DNA of 64,000 nt from CAVPTL01 sp963794415. GTDB taxonomy: Bacteria > Actinomycetota > Thermoleophilia > Gaiellales > JAICJC01. The stretch's first letter is position 1. Each line of letters opens with the position of its first letter. Under the pieces are notes generated by a model. The model worked only from the letters and a program-made list of their open reading frames with translations, had not been told where the DNA came from and searched no databases. Positions 26,340-33,938 of this stretch are shown here, in pieces. Location of the stretch: contig CAWCDI010000005.1 in NCBI GenBank assembly GCA_963794415.1, forward strand, positions 248,001 through 312,000, read 5' to 3'. The position numbers and the translations under genes are program-made.

Positions 26340-27586
26340 CCAGGTCGCGGCTGGCGGGCCTCGACGGCGTGCGCGGCCTCGCGGCGCTCTACGTGGTGGC
26401 AAACCACATCTTCGAGCGCACGTTTCCCGGCTACCCGGCCGACCACGCCCCGTTCTGGGCGGCGTGGTTCATCTACGGGCGCTTCGCGGTGGTGGTCTTC
26501 ATCGTGCTCTCCGGGTTCTCGCTGGCGCTCTCGCCCGCCCGCCACGGCTGGCACCTCGACGGGCTGAGGCCGTTTGCGATCCGGCGGGTGCGGCGGATCC
26601 TGCCGGCCTACTGGGCGGCGCTCGTCTTCAGCCTGGCGGTCGCGTGGCTGATCGTGCCGCCGCCGGGGCAGGCGGTACCGGACATCCGCTCGATCGCCGT
26701 GAACGGGCTCCTGGTACAGAACCTGGTCAGCGCGCCGAGCCCCGACAAGTCGTTCTGGTCGATCGCGGTGGAGGCGCAGCTCTACCTGCTCTTCCCGGTG
26801 CTCCTGCTGCTGCTGCGCCGCCGCGGCGCCGTGGCGCTGCTCGCCGTCGTCACCCTGGTGGTGGCGAGCCTCGGCCTGCTGGCACCCCGCATCCCGCGGC
26901 TCGACGTGCTCGTGATCCAGTCGCCACCCGACCTGGCCGTGCTCTTCGCCGCCGGGATCGTGGCCGCGGGCATCGTCACCGCCGGCCGCACGCGCAGGGC
27001 ATGGCCGTGGGCGTGGATGACAGCCGCCGCGCTGGCGCCCGTCATCGCCGTGATGTGGGTGCAGGGCTCGGTGTGGACGCTCGACAACCTGGTGTGGGTG
27101 GACATGGCGCTCGCGCCTGCGCTCGGCTGCCTGATGGCCGCCCTCGCGACGGGCCGGCCGCGCCCCCTCCTCCGCGTGCTCGATGCACGGCCGGTGCGAT
27201 CGCTCGGCGGGTCGTCGTACAGCCTCTACCTCACCCACGGGCCGATCGTCGTCGTGCTCTACGAGAAGGTGGTGGCAGGTCGCGTGCGTCAGGGGGCCCC
27301 GGCGTTTCTCGTGATGATGGCGCTCGCGCTCCCGGCGACGGTCGCCTTTGCCCGGGTGTTCGCGGCGGTGTTCGAGCGGCCGGAGTGGCTCAGGCAGCGT
27401 CGAACCGCGCCGAGAGCGCGTAGCGCAGGAGCACCACATCGCCGATCTGGCGGACATCTGCCAGCGTCGCCCGCCGGCCGGGGTTCCACGGAAACCGGCC
27501 GTCCTGCACGAACCTCGGCGCCTGCGGGTCGCCCACGAAGAACGGCGCGACCACCAGCTGCAGCTCATCGACCAGGTCATCCGTGA
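26336..27586 (+). CDS. Membrane acyltransferase (acyltransferase-3/OafA family); 3' end uncertain
   Basis: The start GTG overlaps the preceding stop (GTGA). About ten hydrophobic helices carry the family marks: LDGVRGLAALYVVANHIFER with the catalytic His near residue 20, FIVLSGFSLALS and SFWSIAVEAQLYLLFPVLL. The recognisable domain ends with VFERPEWLR at about 27395. The remaining ~65 codons are Arg/Pro-rich and lie antisense to the reductase gene, so they are probably not real: a one-base error near 27390-27400 would end the protein at 27423. It likely acylates an extracytoplasmic sugar or lipid, perhaps the product of its neighbour. Confidence 0.8.
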   Translation: MTRSRLAGLDGVRGLAALYVVANHIFERTFPGYPADHAPFWAAWFIYGRFAVVVFIVLSGFSLALSPARHGWHLDGLRPFAIRRVRRILPAYWAALVFSLAVAWLIVPPPGQAVPDIRSIAVNGLLVQNLVSAPSPDKSFWSIAVEAQLYLLFPVLLLLLRRRGAVALLAVVTLVVASLGLLAPRIPRLDVLVIQSPPDLAVLFAAGIVAAGIVTAGRTRRAWPWAWMTAAALAPVIAVMWVQGSVWTLDNLVWVDMALAPALGCLMAALATGRPRPLLRVLDARPVRSLGGSSYSLYLTHGPIVVVLYEKVVAGRVRQGAPAFLVMMALALPATVAFARVFAAVFERPEWLRQRRTAPRARSAGAPHRRSGGHLPASPAGRGSTETGRPARTSAPAGRPRRTARPPAAAHRPGHP

Positions 27587-28079
27587 GGAACTGCGTGTGC
27601 ACGTTGCCGCCGCCCTCCACCATCAGCCGGTGCACGCCGCGGGCGGCCAGATCCTCGCTCAGCCGGCGCATCTCGACGATGCCGCCGCCGTCCACCACGG
27701 TCGCGATCCGGCCGAGCCGGGAGCGCGCGTCCTTCACGGTCGGGGTCGGGCAGTAGACCACCTTCTCGGCATCGCCCTGCGTGAAGAACGCCGACTGCGC
27801 GTCGAGCTGCGCGCGGCGGGTGACCGTCACCTTCATCGGCGATGCCGCAAGGCCGCGCACCGTGCGCTCGTCGCGGCGAAGCGCCGATCGAACCAGGAGC
27901 CGGGGGTTGTCGGTGCGCACGGTCTCTGCCCCCACCATGATCGCGTCGCAGGATGCGCGCACGTCATCGACGCGGTCGAAGTCGGCGTCGTTCGAGAGCA
28001 GCAGCCGCTCGGCCGCCTGGCCGATGTAGCCGTCGATCGAGACGCTGCACGAGAGCAGGGTGTACGGCCGGTCACGCAT
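27390..28079 (-). CDS. RibD C-terminal-type (dihydrofolate reductase family) reductase
   Basis: 229 residues. The N-terminal strand YTLLSCSVSIDGYIG, the segment DAIMVGAETVRTDNPRLLVR and the C-terminal LMVEGGGNVHTQFL, then DELQLVVAPFFVG, are the signature blocks of NADPH-dependent RibD/YwjB-type reductases, which reduce ribosylamino-pyrimidines or pterin-like compounds. No deaminase domain is present, so it is a stand-alone reductase. It is the last gene of the minus-strand pterin-like operon and overlaps the membrane-protein gene before it by 8 nt. Within that operon it probably reduces a pyrimidine or pterin intermediate; this is inference. Confidence 0.88.
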   Translation of the reverse strand: MRDRPYTLLSCSVSIDGYIGQAAERLLLSNDADFDRVDDVRASCDAIMVGAETVRTDNPRLLVRSALRRDERTVRGLAASPMKVTVTRRAQLDAQSAFFTQGDAEKVVYCPTPTVKDARSRLGRIATVVDGGGIVEMRRLSEDLAARGVHRLMVEGGGNVHTQFLTDDLVDELQLVVAPFFVGDPQAPRFVQDGRFPWNPGRRATLADVRQIGDVVLLRYALSARFDAA

Positions 28080-28999
28080 TCGAGACCTGCTTCGCGCGAT
28101 GCGGGAGCGACGCCCAGATGAGGACGATCGCGCCGGGCAGGCACGCGACCAGCACCATCACGCCGTAGACCACTGCGGTGGTCGACGCCGCGGCCGGCGC
28201 CGAGCCCCGCGGCGGCGAATGCCCAGCCCGTCGCGCCCTCGCGCGGCCCCCAGCCGGCGATGCTCGGAAGCGTCATGGCGAGCATCGCGAGAAACGCCAG
28301 CGGGACGATGTGCGAGAGCGATGCGGAGGTGCCGGCGGCGTCGGCGGCGAGCACGAACGTGACCGCGTGGCCCACCACGACCACCGTCGAGGCAGCGACG
28401 ATGACCGCAACCGCCCGCGGGACGCGCAGGATGCCGCGGATATCGGTGCTGATCACCCGCGGCGCGCGGCGGATCACGAGCATGGTGACCACCACCGCAC
28501 CGAGCGCGACTGCCACCAGCGGCATGTAGCCGCGCACGGGCGACGGCAGGGCGAGCAGCACCACCACGGTGAGCACGATCTGCACAACCTGGCCGCCGGT
28601 GCGCTCCCACGCAACCGCGCGGAGGCCGCGGGCGACGTCGCCCTCGCCGCGGCCGTGCGACACGCCGCGGTGCACGTCGCCGACCACTCCGCCGGGGAGC
28701 GTCACGTTCAGGAAGAGCGACCGGTAGTACGCCACCACCGCGCTTCGCAGCGAGAGCTCCACGCCGAGCCCGCGCGCCACCACCGTCCAGCGCCACGCGC
28801 AGCAGAGCGTGGTCACCACGCCGACGGCGAACGCCGCGATGAGCACGGTCGCATCCACCGCCCGCAGGCCGTTTCGAAACGGGCCGCCGCCCATCCTCCA
28901 GGCGACGACCGCGAGGATCCCGGCGGCGAGGGTCGTCGGCGCCCAGACGCGCACCAGCCCAAAGCTGGGCCGGGAGGACGGCCACGCGACGCTGGTCAC
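28072..28999 (-). CDS. Lysylphosphatidylglycerol-synthase-TM/UPF0104 family membrane protein, one-base frameshift
   Basis: Starts at GTG 28999, overlapping the methyltransferase stop by 3 nt, and is reconstructed to TGA 28072 by skipping one base near 28190 (GCCGGCC should probably read GCCGCC), giving about 308 residues. Conserved blocks include WRMGGGPFRNGLRAVD, RWTVVARGLGVELSL, YYRSLFLNVTLPGGVVGDVH and GWGPREGATGWAFAAAGLGA, followed after the shift by TTAVVYGVMVLVACLPGAIV. This family resembles the flippase half of MprF. In this operon it may flip a glycolipid or pterin-linked lipid across the membrane. Confidence 0.8.
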
Positions 29000-29745
29000 G
29001 GCAGCACCAGGAAGTCGGCGTGTTCCACGGTGGCGCTCAGCGGTTCGCCCCGCGCGGCCTCCAGGGCCGGGTCGAGCTCGCATGCGGCGCCCATCCAGCC
29101 CTCGAACCACTCCCCGATCAGCGCCGCGTCCGCGGGGCCGAGCCGCCAGGGGCTGGGCTGGACGATCACCCGAGCCCCTCTCTGGCGGAAGCCGTCGATG
29201 GCGAAGGCGGCTGCATCCGGGCCGAGCAGGCCTCCGCGGCGCTGGTGGTCGTTGAAGGCAGCCTCGATGCGAGCGTCGATTGAGTGTGCAGGATCGAGCT
29301 TGACGCGGCCCACCACCGAGAGCGTGAAGAGCACCGGGCAGCCCGCCTCGCTGCAGACGGCGACGAGCCCGTCCAGCTCGTCGGCGGTGAGCAGATCGAG
29401 CAGTGCCGAGGCCGTGATGAGCGTGGCGCCGGCGAGGTCGTTGGTGCCGAGCCGGGTGATGTCCGAGCACCGCGTCTCGATGGTGACAGCGGCGGAGCGC
29501 GGAGGGCTCCCCGCTGCCACCTCGAGCAGGTCGCGGTCGCGGTCGTGCAGCACCCAGTGCTGGGCTCCGGGCAGCTGCGGGGCAAGCCACCGGCCCATCG
29601 AGCCGCTGCCGCAGGCGAGGTCGTGGATCACCCACGGGCCGGCTCCTTGCAGGTGCTGGATCAGGCCGGTCGCGCGGGCCGCAGCGTCGGCGGGCTCGCG
29701 CAGCCGCAGCCATGCGGGGCTCACGCGGATCTCCTCGACGCTCAT
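28996..29745 (-). CDS. Class I SAM-dependent methyltransferase
   Basis: 249 residues from ATG 29745, overlapping the glycosyltransferase stop by 4 nt. SAM motif I is WVIHDLACGSGSMGRWLAPQ, the acidic strand-2 end is WVLHDRDRDLLEVAAG, and motif LITASALLDLLTADEL resembles the post-II strand. No zinc or iron-sulfur Cys pattern. Position inside the pterin-like operon suggests it methylates the glycosylated intermediate or its head group. Confidence 0.85.
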   Translation of the reverse strand: MSVEEIRVSPAWLRLREPADAAARATGLIQHLQGAGPWVIHDLACGSGSMGRWLAPQLPGAQHWVLHDRDRDLLEVAAGSPPRSAAVTIETRCSDITRLGTNDLAGATLITASALLDLLTADELDGLVAVCSEAGCPVLFTLSVVGRVKLDPAHSIDARIEAAFNDHQRRGGLLGPDAAAFAIDGFRQRGARVIVQPSPWRLGPADAALIGEWFEGWMGAACELDPALEAARGEPLSATVEHADFLVLP

Positions 29746-30744
29746 CGCGCGGCCCCCGCGAGGACGTGCGCGACCGCCGCGGTGGTCGCCGACCAGGGCG
29801 CGAGCCGCGCGCGCCGGCCCTGGGCCGAGAGGCGCAGCCGCCGGCGCAGGGCCGCATCGCCCAGCCACATCCGAAGCGCCCGTGCGAGCGCTGCGGGGTC
29901 AGCGGGGGCGACCAGCAGCCCCGGCGCGGCACCCTCGGCATCGCGGCCAAGCGCCTCGGGCACCCCGCCGACCTCGCTTGCGATCACCGGCAGGCCGGCG
30001 GCGAGCGCCTCGGTGATCACCATCCCATAGGTCTCCCCGCGCGAGGCCAGCACCAGCAGATCGGCCGCACGGTAGGCGCGGGCAAGCTCCTCGCCGCCGA
30101 GCGCTCCCTCCAGGAACACGCGATCCCCGAGCCCGCGGTCGCGGATGCGGCCTCGCAGCTGCTCCACGAACCCCGGGTCGCGCTGGATGCTCCCCACGCA
30201 GACGCAGCGCCACTCGCCCGCGACGTCGGCAAGCGCCTCGACCAGCACATCGTGGCCCTTGCCGGGGATGACGGCCGCGACGCAGAGCAGCTCGCCCCCC
30301 GCGCGCGTGCCCGCCGCGAGCCGGGCGGGATCGGCCCCCGGCTCGGCGACGTGCACGCGCTCCCCCGGCAACCCGTACTGCTCGAGCAACGTGCGGCGGC
30401 TCCAGCCACTCGTGGTGATCACCGACGTGGCGGCCGTGAGCACGTCGCGCTCCTCCGCGCACCCCAGCGGCATGTGGACGAGCGGCACCAGCCGCAGCCG
30501 GCGCGCCTGGGGCACGAGCACCTCCGGCGCGGCCGACGAGCACCAGGCCGTCGAGCATCACCACCGCCCCGTCGGGCAGCGGCGCGAGGACGTCCTGTAG
30601 CTGGCCGGCGCCGGGCACCTCGTGCAGCGCCACGTCCCAGCCGGTGGCGGCGAGGCCGTCGCGCACACGGCGGTCGTAGGCGTTCCCGCCGCTGGGGCGG
30701 GCCGGGTCGTCGATGCCGTCGGGGACGACGAAGTGCACCTGCAT
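29742..30744 (-). CDS. GT4-type glycosyltransferase, one-base frameshift
   Basis: Starts at ATG 30744 directly after the stop of the PTPS-like gene. The N-terminal Rossmann half reads VHFVVPDGIDDPARPSGGNA and WDVALHEVPGAGQL, then the frame shifts near 30534-30542; after skipping one base it continues APEVLVPQARRLRLVPLVHM. The C-terminal half has the GT4 nucleotide-sugar site: LLCVAAVIPGKGHDVLVEAL and the EX7E-like LVLASRGETYGMVITEALAA. The reconstructed length is 333 residues. A retaining sugar transfer inside the cytoplasm is expected; the acceptor is unknown. Confidence 0.83.
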
Positions 30745-31143
30745 CTAGAGCTCCCGCTCGTAGCTCGCCCACGCGACGTGGGACTCGTGCAGGGTCACGA
30801 CGAGCGCGCTCAGGCCGCGCGCGCCGGCGCCCAGCGCTCCCGCGTGGATGCGTCCGGCCAGCCGGTCGGCGATCGCCCGGGCCACCACCTCCGTCGAGGT
30901 GTTCATGCCCGCGAAGGCCGGGTCGTCGTCCAGGTTCCGGTAGTTGAGTTCGGCGAGCACCGCGCGCAGCTCCTGCGTCGCGAGGCCGATGTCGATGAGG
31001 ATGTCGTCGGCGTCGAGCGCCTCGCCCCGAAACGTGGCATCCACGACGTAGGTGGCGCCGTGCAGCCGCTGGGCCGGCCCGAACACCTCGCCCTGGAAGC
31101 TGTGGGCGATCATGACGTGATCGCGGACGGTGACGGCGAACAC
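30745..31143 (-). CDS. 6-pyruvoyl-tetrahydropterin synthase/QueD-like protein with altered active site
   Basis: 132 residues from GTG 31143, 2 nt after the dehydrogenase stop. The tunnelling-fold pattern is clear: HVMIAHSFQGEVFG, LHGATYVVDATFRGE, DILIDIGLATQELRAVLAEL, NTSTEVVARAIADRL and the end VTLHESHVAWASYERE. In QueD/PTPS, zinc is held by three His, the last two as HGH. Here His14 and His28 remain but the third is Ala30. The catalytic Cys (four before HGH) is Ala24, and the usual DH pair is Asn-Tyr (ELNYRNL). The final Glu is kept. It is therefore unlikely to do standard PTPS or QueD chemistry. Confidence 0.85.
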   Translation of the reverse strand: MFAVTVRDHVMIAHSFQGEVFGPAQRLHGATYVVDATFRGEALDADDILIDIGLATQELRAVLAELNYRNLDDDPAFAGMNTSTEVVARAIADRLAGRIHAGALGAGARGLSALVVTLHESHVAWASYEREL

Positions 31144-31145
31144 GG

Positions 31146-32121
31146 CTACTCCCCGCCGTAGGTGATCGTGTGACAGAGGGCGGGCAGGTCGCCCGAGGCG
31201 AGCCGCTGCATCACGCTGGGCAGCTCGTCGAAGGGCGATGAGCCGGTGAGGAGCACATCGAAGGCGGGATCGCGCAGCAGCTCGAGTGCGAGCGCCAGGC
31301 GATCGGCCGTGGTGCGGCGCGCGCTGCGGGCGGGCGAGACGGTGCCGACCTGGCTCGCGCGGATGGCGAGGCGGCGGGAGTGGAACGCGCCGCCGAGCGC
31401 CAGCGTGACCTCGCGGTCGCCGTACCAGCTGAGGTCGATCACGGTGCCATCGGTCGCGAGCAGCTCGAGCGAGCGCTGGAGGCCCGCGGATGTGGCGCTG
31501 GCGTGGAACACCAGGTCGCGGTTGCCCGCGGCCTCGCCCGGCAAGCGCGAACGCGACGCCGAGCGCGGCGGCGACCTCGGCGCGGTCAGGGTCGATGTCC
31601 ACCAGCGTGACCTCGACGCCCGGGTAGCGGCGCAGCAGGCGCGCAACGCAGCAGCCGATCATGCCGGCGCCGACCACGGCGACGCGGTCGCCGATGAGCG
31701 GCGCGGCATCCCACAGGGCGTTCACGGCGGTCTCGACGGCACCGGCGAGCACGGCCCGCTCGGGCGGCACGCCGTCGGGCACCACCGCGACGGCGGCGGC
31801 CGGCACGACGTACCGGGTCTGGTGCGGGTAGAGGCAGAAGACCGTGCGGCCGAGCAGAGCCTGCGGCCCCCGCTCGACGATCCCGGCGCTGAGGTAGCCG
31901 TACTTCACCGGGCCGGGGAGCTCACCCTCCTGGAACGGCGCGCGCATCACGGCGCGCTGATCGGCCGGCACGCCCCCGCGGAAGACGAGCGTCTCGGTGC
32001 CGCGGCTGATGCCCGAGCAGAGCGTGCGGACGACCACATCGTCGGGGCCGGGCTCACGGAGCGCCGCCGGGCGGATCTCGCCCGCGCCGGGCGCTCGCAG
32101 CCAGAAGGCGTGCGCGACCAT
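31146..32121 (-). CDS. Zinc-type (MDR) alcohol dehydrogenase-like protein, one-base frameshift
   Basis: Start taken at ATG 32121 because MVAHAFWLRAPGAGEIR matches the normal start of the family; an upstream ATG at 32184 would add 21 unlikely residues. Blocks: VRTLCSGISRGTETLVFRGG, GPVKYGYLSAGIVERG and the NAD(P) Rossmann motif RVAVVGAGMIGCCVARLL. The frame shifts at 31541-31547 (GCTTGC, one extra T) and continues GEAAGNRDLVFHASATSAGL to ALCHTITYGGE. Reconstructed length 324 residues. First gene of the pterin-like operon; it probably oxidises or reduces an alcohol or aldehyde intermediate. The shift may be a sequencing error. Confidence 0.82.
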
Positions 32122-32238
32122 CGCGTCGCCGTGCGATTCGGCGACGTCGCGCGGGTGGAGCGCGTGTTGGCCAGTGTGGATCATCCCAGTCTCTGCACGA
32201 TGTACGGACGGCCGGGGAGCTTGGATTCAACCGCGTGC

Positions 32239-32508
32239 CTACGAGGAAGCGCGGGCCACGATCACGAACCCGAACACGAGCACCGTCAGGACGAGCTGGG
32301 CGAGCCCGAGCCACACGGCAGCGGTCGCGACCGAACGCCCATCCAGCGACGGATCGGCCGCGATGCGACGCCGGCAGCGGACGCCGAGCCAGATCGCGAT
32401 GACCGCACCGATCACCGGCAGGAGGAAGAACGAGAGGACGCCGAGGATCAGCGCGATGATCGCGAGCGGATCTGTGCGGGTGCGGATCTGGGCCGGCTCG
32501 GTCTGCAC
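32239..32508 (-). CDS. DUF4190-like small membrane protein
   Basis: 89 residues from GTG 32508. Two hydrophobic segments, LAIIALILGVLSFFLLPVIG with AVIAIWLGV, and AAVWLGLAQLVLTVLVFGFV, flank a short loop with RRRIAADPSLDGRSVA. This is the two-helix arrangement of DUF4190 proteins, which are common and uncharacterised in actinobacteria. It lies upstream of the pterin-like operon on the same strand but is separated from its first start by about 120 nt. Confidence 0.7.
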   Translation of the reverse strand: MQTEPAQIRTRTDPLAIIALILGVLSFFLLPVIGAVIAIWLGVRCRRRIAADPSLDGRSVATAAVWLGLAQLVLTVLVFGFVIVARASS

Positions 32509-32550
32509 GGTGAGAGCGACAGTACCTGGGAGAGCGGCCCGGCGCCGGTC

Positions 32551-33108
32551 TCAGCCGGCGGGCAGCTCGCGTGGATGCTGCCGTCGGCTGATGAGCCACG
32601 CGGCCGCGCTGACGACCATCGCCGTCGCGAGCACCGTCAGCGAGATGAGCGCCAGGTAAACGACAGGCTCGATGGCGTAGACCGTGCGTCCCTCGTACAC
32701 CCGGTCGAGCACCCACGGCACCATCACGTACCACCCGATCACGATGCCGGCGGCTCCGAGCGCCGCGACGGCAAGCCCTGCCGGCCGGCCCCGCCGGCGG
32801 TCAGCGACGGCCTGCGCGACCAGATGGTAGGAGAGCAGAGGCAGCGTGGCGACGACGGTCACATCGATCGCAAGGTTCAGGCGCAGTTGCCAGATCGACC
32901 GCTCGAGCGGCGCCGGGCCGAAGCTGACAGTGACGGTGACGAAGTGCGCTGCCGGCCGCCCGAGCCAGTGCACGATCGGCTGCCACTGCCAGAGGGACAC
33001 ACAGAAGACGATCGCCGCGAACCCCGCAGTCGTCACGATCTGTGGGAGCAGAGTTGAGAGGGCGGGACGACGGCTCACCGGGTCGATTGTAGCCGACGCC
33101 ACGTGCAC
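32551..33108 (-). CDS. TatC-like membrane protein
   Basis: 185 residues with about five helices. The order of motifs recalls TatC: PIVHWLGRPAAHFV near helix 1, the external loop FGPAPLERSIWQLRLNLAID (TatC usually has a Pro-x-Glu there), then VATLPLLSYHLVAQAV, IVIGWYVMVPWVLDRV and PVVYLALISLTVLATAMV. It is shorter than true TatC (about 240-260 residues) and diverged, so translocase function should not be assumed. Two GTG codons, 33108 and 33102, are possible starts. Divergent from the next gene by 14 nt. Confidence 0.45.
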   Translation of the reverse strand: MHVASATIDPVSRRPALSTLLPQIVTTAGFAAIVFCVSLWQWQPIVHWLGRPAAHFVTVTVSFGPAPLERSIWQLRLNLAIDVTVVATLPLLSYHLVAQAVADRRRGRPAGLAVAALGAAGIVIGWYVMVPWVLDRVYEGRTVYAIEPVVYLALISLTVLATAMVVSAAAWLISRRQHPRELPAG

Positions 33109-33122
33109 GTTACTCTTCGGCT

Positions 33123-33575
33123 ATGAGCAACACCCGGCGCATCCTGGTGGTGGTAACGCTGGTCGTAATCGCGGTCGTTGCGGTCGGCTACGCGAGCGGG
33201 ATCGGACGCGGCTCTGACCAGCGCTCCTACCACGATGCGCAGCAGCTGATGGACCGCGCCGGCGTCAACATCGACCAGGCCCAGCCGACCCTCGCAGCGA
33301 GCTGGCCCGCCAGGATCCGGAAGCGCTGCACCGGAATGCTCTCGGGCTTCACCCGCGACGGGTCTGGCACCAGCGTGCAGACCTGGGTCTGCAAGTCCAG
33401 CTCGGACGCAGACGCGTTCAAGGCGAGCATCGCGGCGGGCCCGCACCACGTCGTCACGGTCTCGGGGAAGCCCGGAGGATATCGCTACTCGACCCGCCAG
33501 AACCTGGTCTTCTTCGTGATGGGGAACTCGCAGGCAAGCGCCGACCGCCTGACCAGCGCGCTGCAGCACTCCTGA
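33123..33575 (+). CDS. Membrane-anchored or secreted protein, unknown
   Basis: 150 residues. An N-terminal helix (ILVVVTLVVIAVVAVGYASG) acts as signal or anchor. The outside part has two Cys (KRCTGMLSGF and WVCKSSSDAD) likely to be disulfide-linked and an alternating strand pattern (HHVVTVSGKPGGYRYSTRQN). No family recognised. Eighteen nt separate it from the next small membrane gene. Confidence 0.6.
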   Translation: MSNTRRILVVVTLVVIAVVAVGYASGIGRGSDQRSYHDAQQLMDRAGVNIDQAQPTLAASWPARIRKRCTGMLSGFTRDGSGTSVQTWVCKSSSDADAFKASIAAGPHHVVTVSGKPGGYRYSTRQNLVFFVMGNSQASADRLTSALQHS

Positions 33576-33592
33576 CTCGCTAGGCTCAGCCG

Positions 33593-33775
33593 ATGAACGC
33601 GAATCGCAGCCCGGTACGCACGGCCTTTGCCGTCCTTTGGCTCCTCATCGGCCTGGTGGCGCTGGTGTACGGCCTCATCTCGCCCAACTACTGGCTCGCT
33701 GCAGGCGGTGCCATCCTGCTCGTCGGCGGAATTCTGCGGGCGATTGCCGAGAGGCGTCTCAAACCCGGTGAATAG
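33593..33775 (+). CDS. Small two-helix membrane protein, 60 residues
   Basis: 60 residues: a basic N-terminus, helix TAFAVLWLLIGLVALVYGLI, turn SPNYW, helix LAAGGAILLVGGILRAI and a basic tail. Its stop codon TAG lies inside a 31-nt palindromic repeat. No family recognised. Confidence 0.6.
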   Translation: MNANRSPVRTAFAVLWLLIGLVALVYGLISPNYWLAAGGAILLVGGILRAIAERRLKPGE

Positions 33776-33799
33776 ACGGTGCCTGGCACCGTTTATGCA
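33769..33799. repeat. REP-like palindrome, copy 1
   Basis: TGAAT-aga-CGGTGCCTGGCACCG-ttt-ATGCA. The 15-nt core is a perfect palindrome around a central T, and it is flanked by a TGAAT/ATGCA pair. Copies 2 (48056-48086) and 3 (56535-56565) share the 31-nt layout. Confidence 0.7.
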
Positions 33800-33938
33800 C
33801 GCTCGTCACTGGCGCACCGATCAACGTCTAACAGCGTGTGGCAATCGATTGCTCTCACTTGACGGACCCTGTACTGTCTCAATAACACAAGGGGCGGCCC
33901 CGACGTTGAGGCCGCGCGTTTCCGATGGGGGGAGCTGT

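Noticed and set aside
24000..26402. Open frame of 800 codons on the minus strand opposite the phosphatidyltransferase/sulfatase gene
   Set aside because: Composition of Arg, His, Glu and Gly repeats without motifs; the plus-strand gene has intact catalytic signatures.
27833..29950. Single 705-codon frame covering the methyltransferase, membrane protein and reductase genes
   Set aside because: Only the UPF0104 part is natural sequence; the ends are out-of-frame reading of neighbouring genes.
30745..32184. Single 479-codon frame suggesting a dehydrogenase/PTPS fusion protein
   Set aside because: The middle part is Arg/Pro-rich nonsense. The dehydrogenase continues in another frame after a one-base shift, stops at 31146, and the PTPS-like gene has its own GTG.
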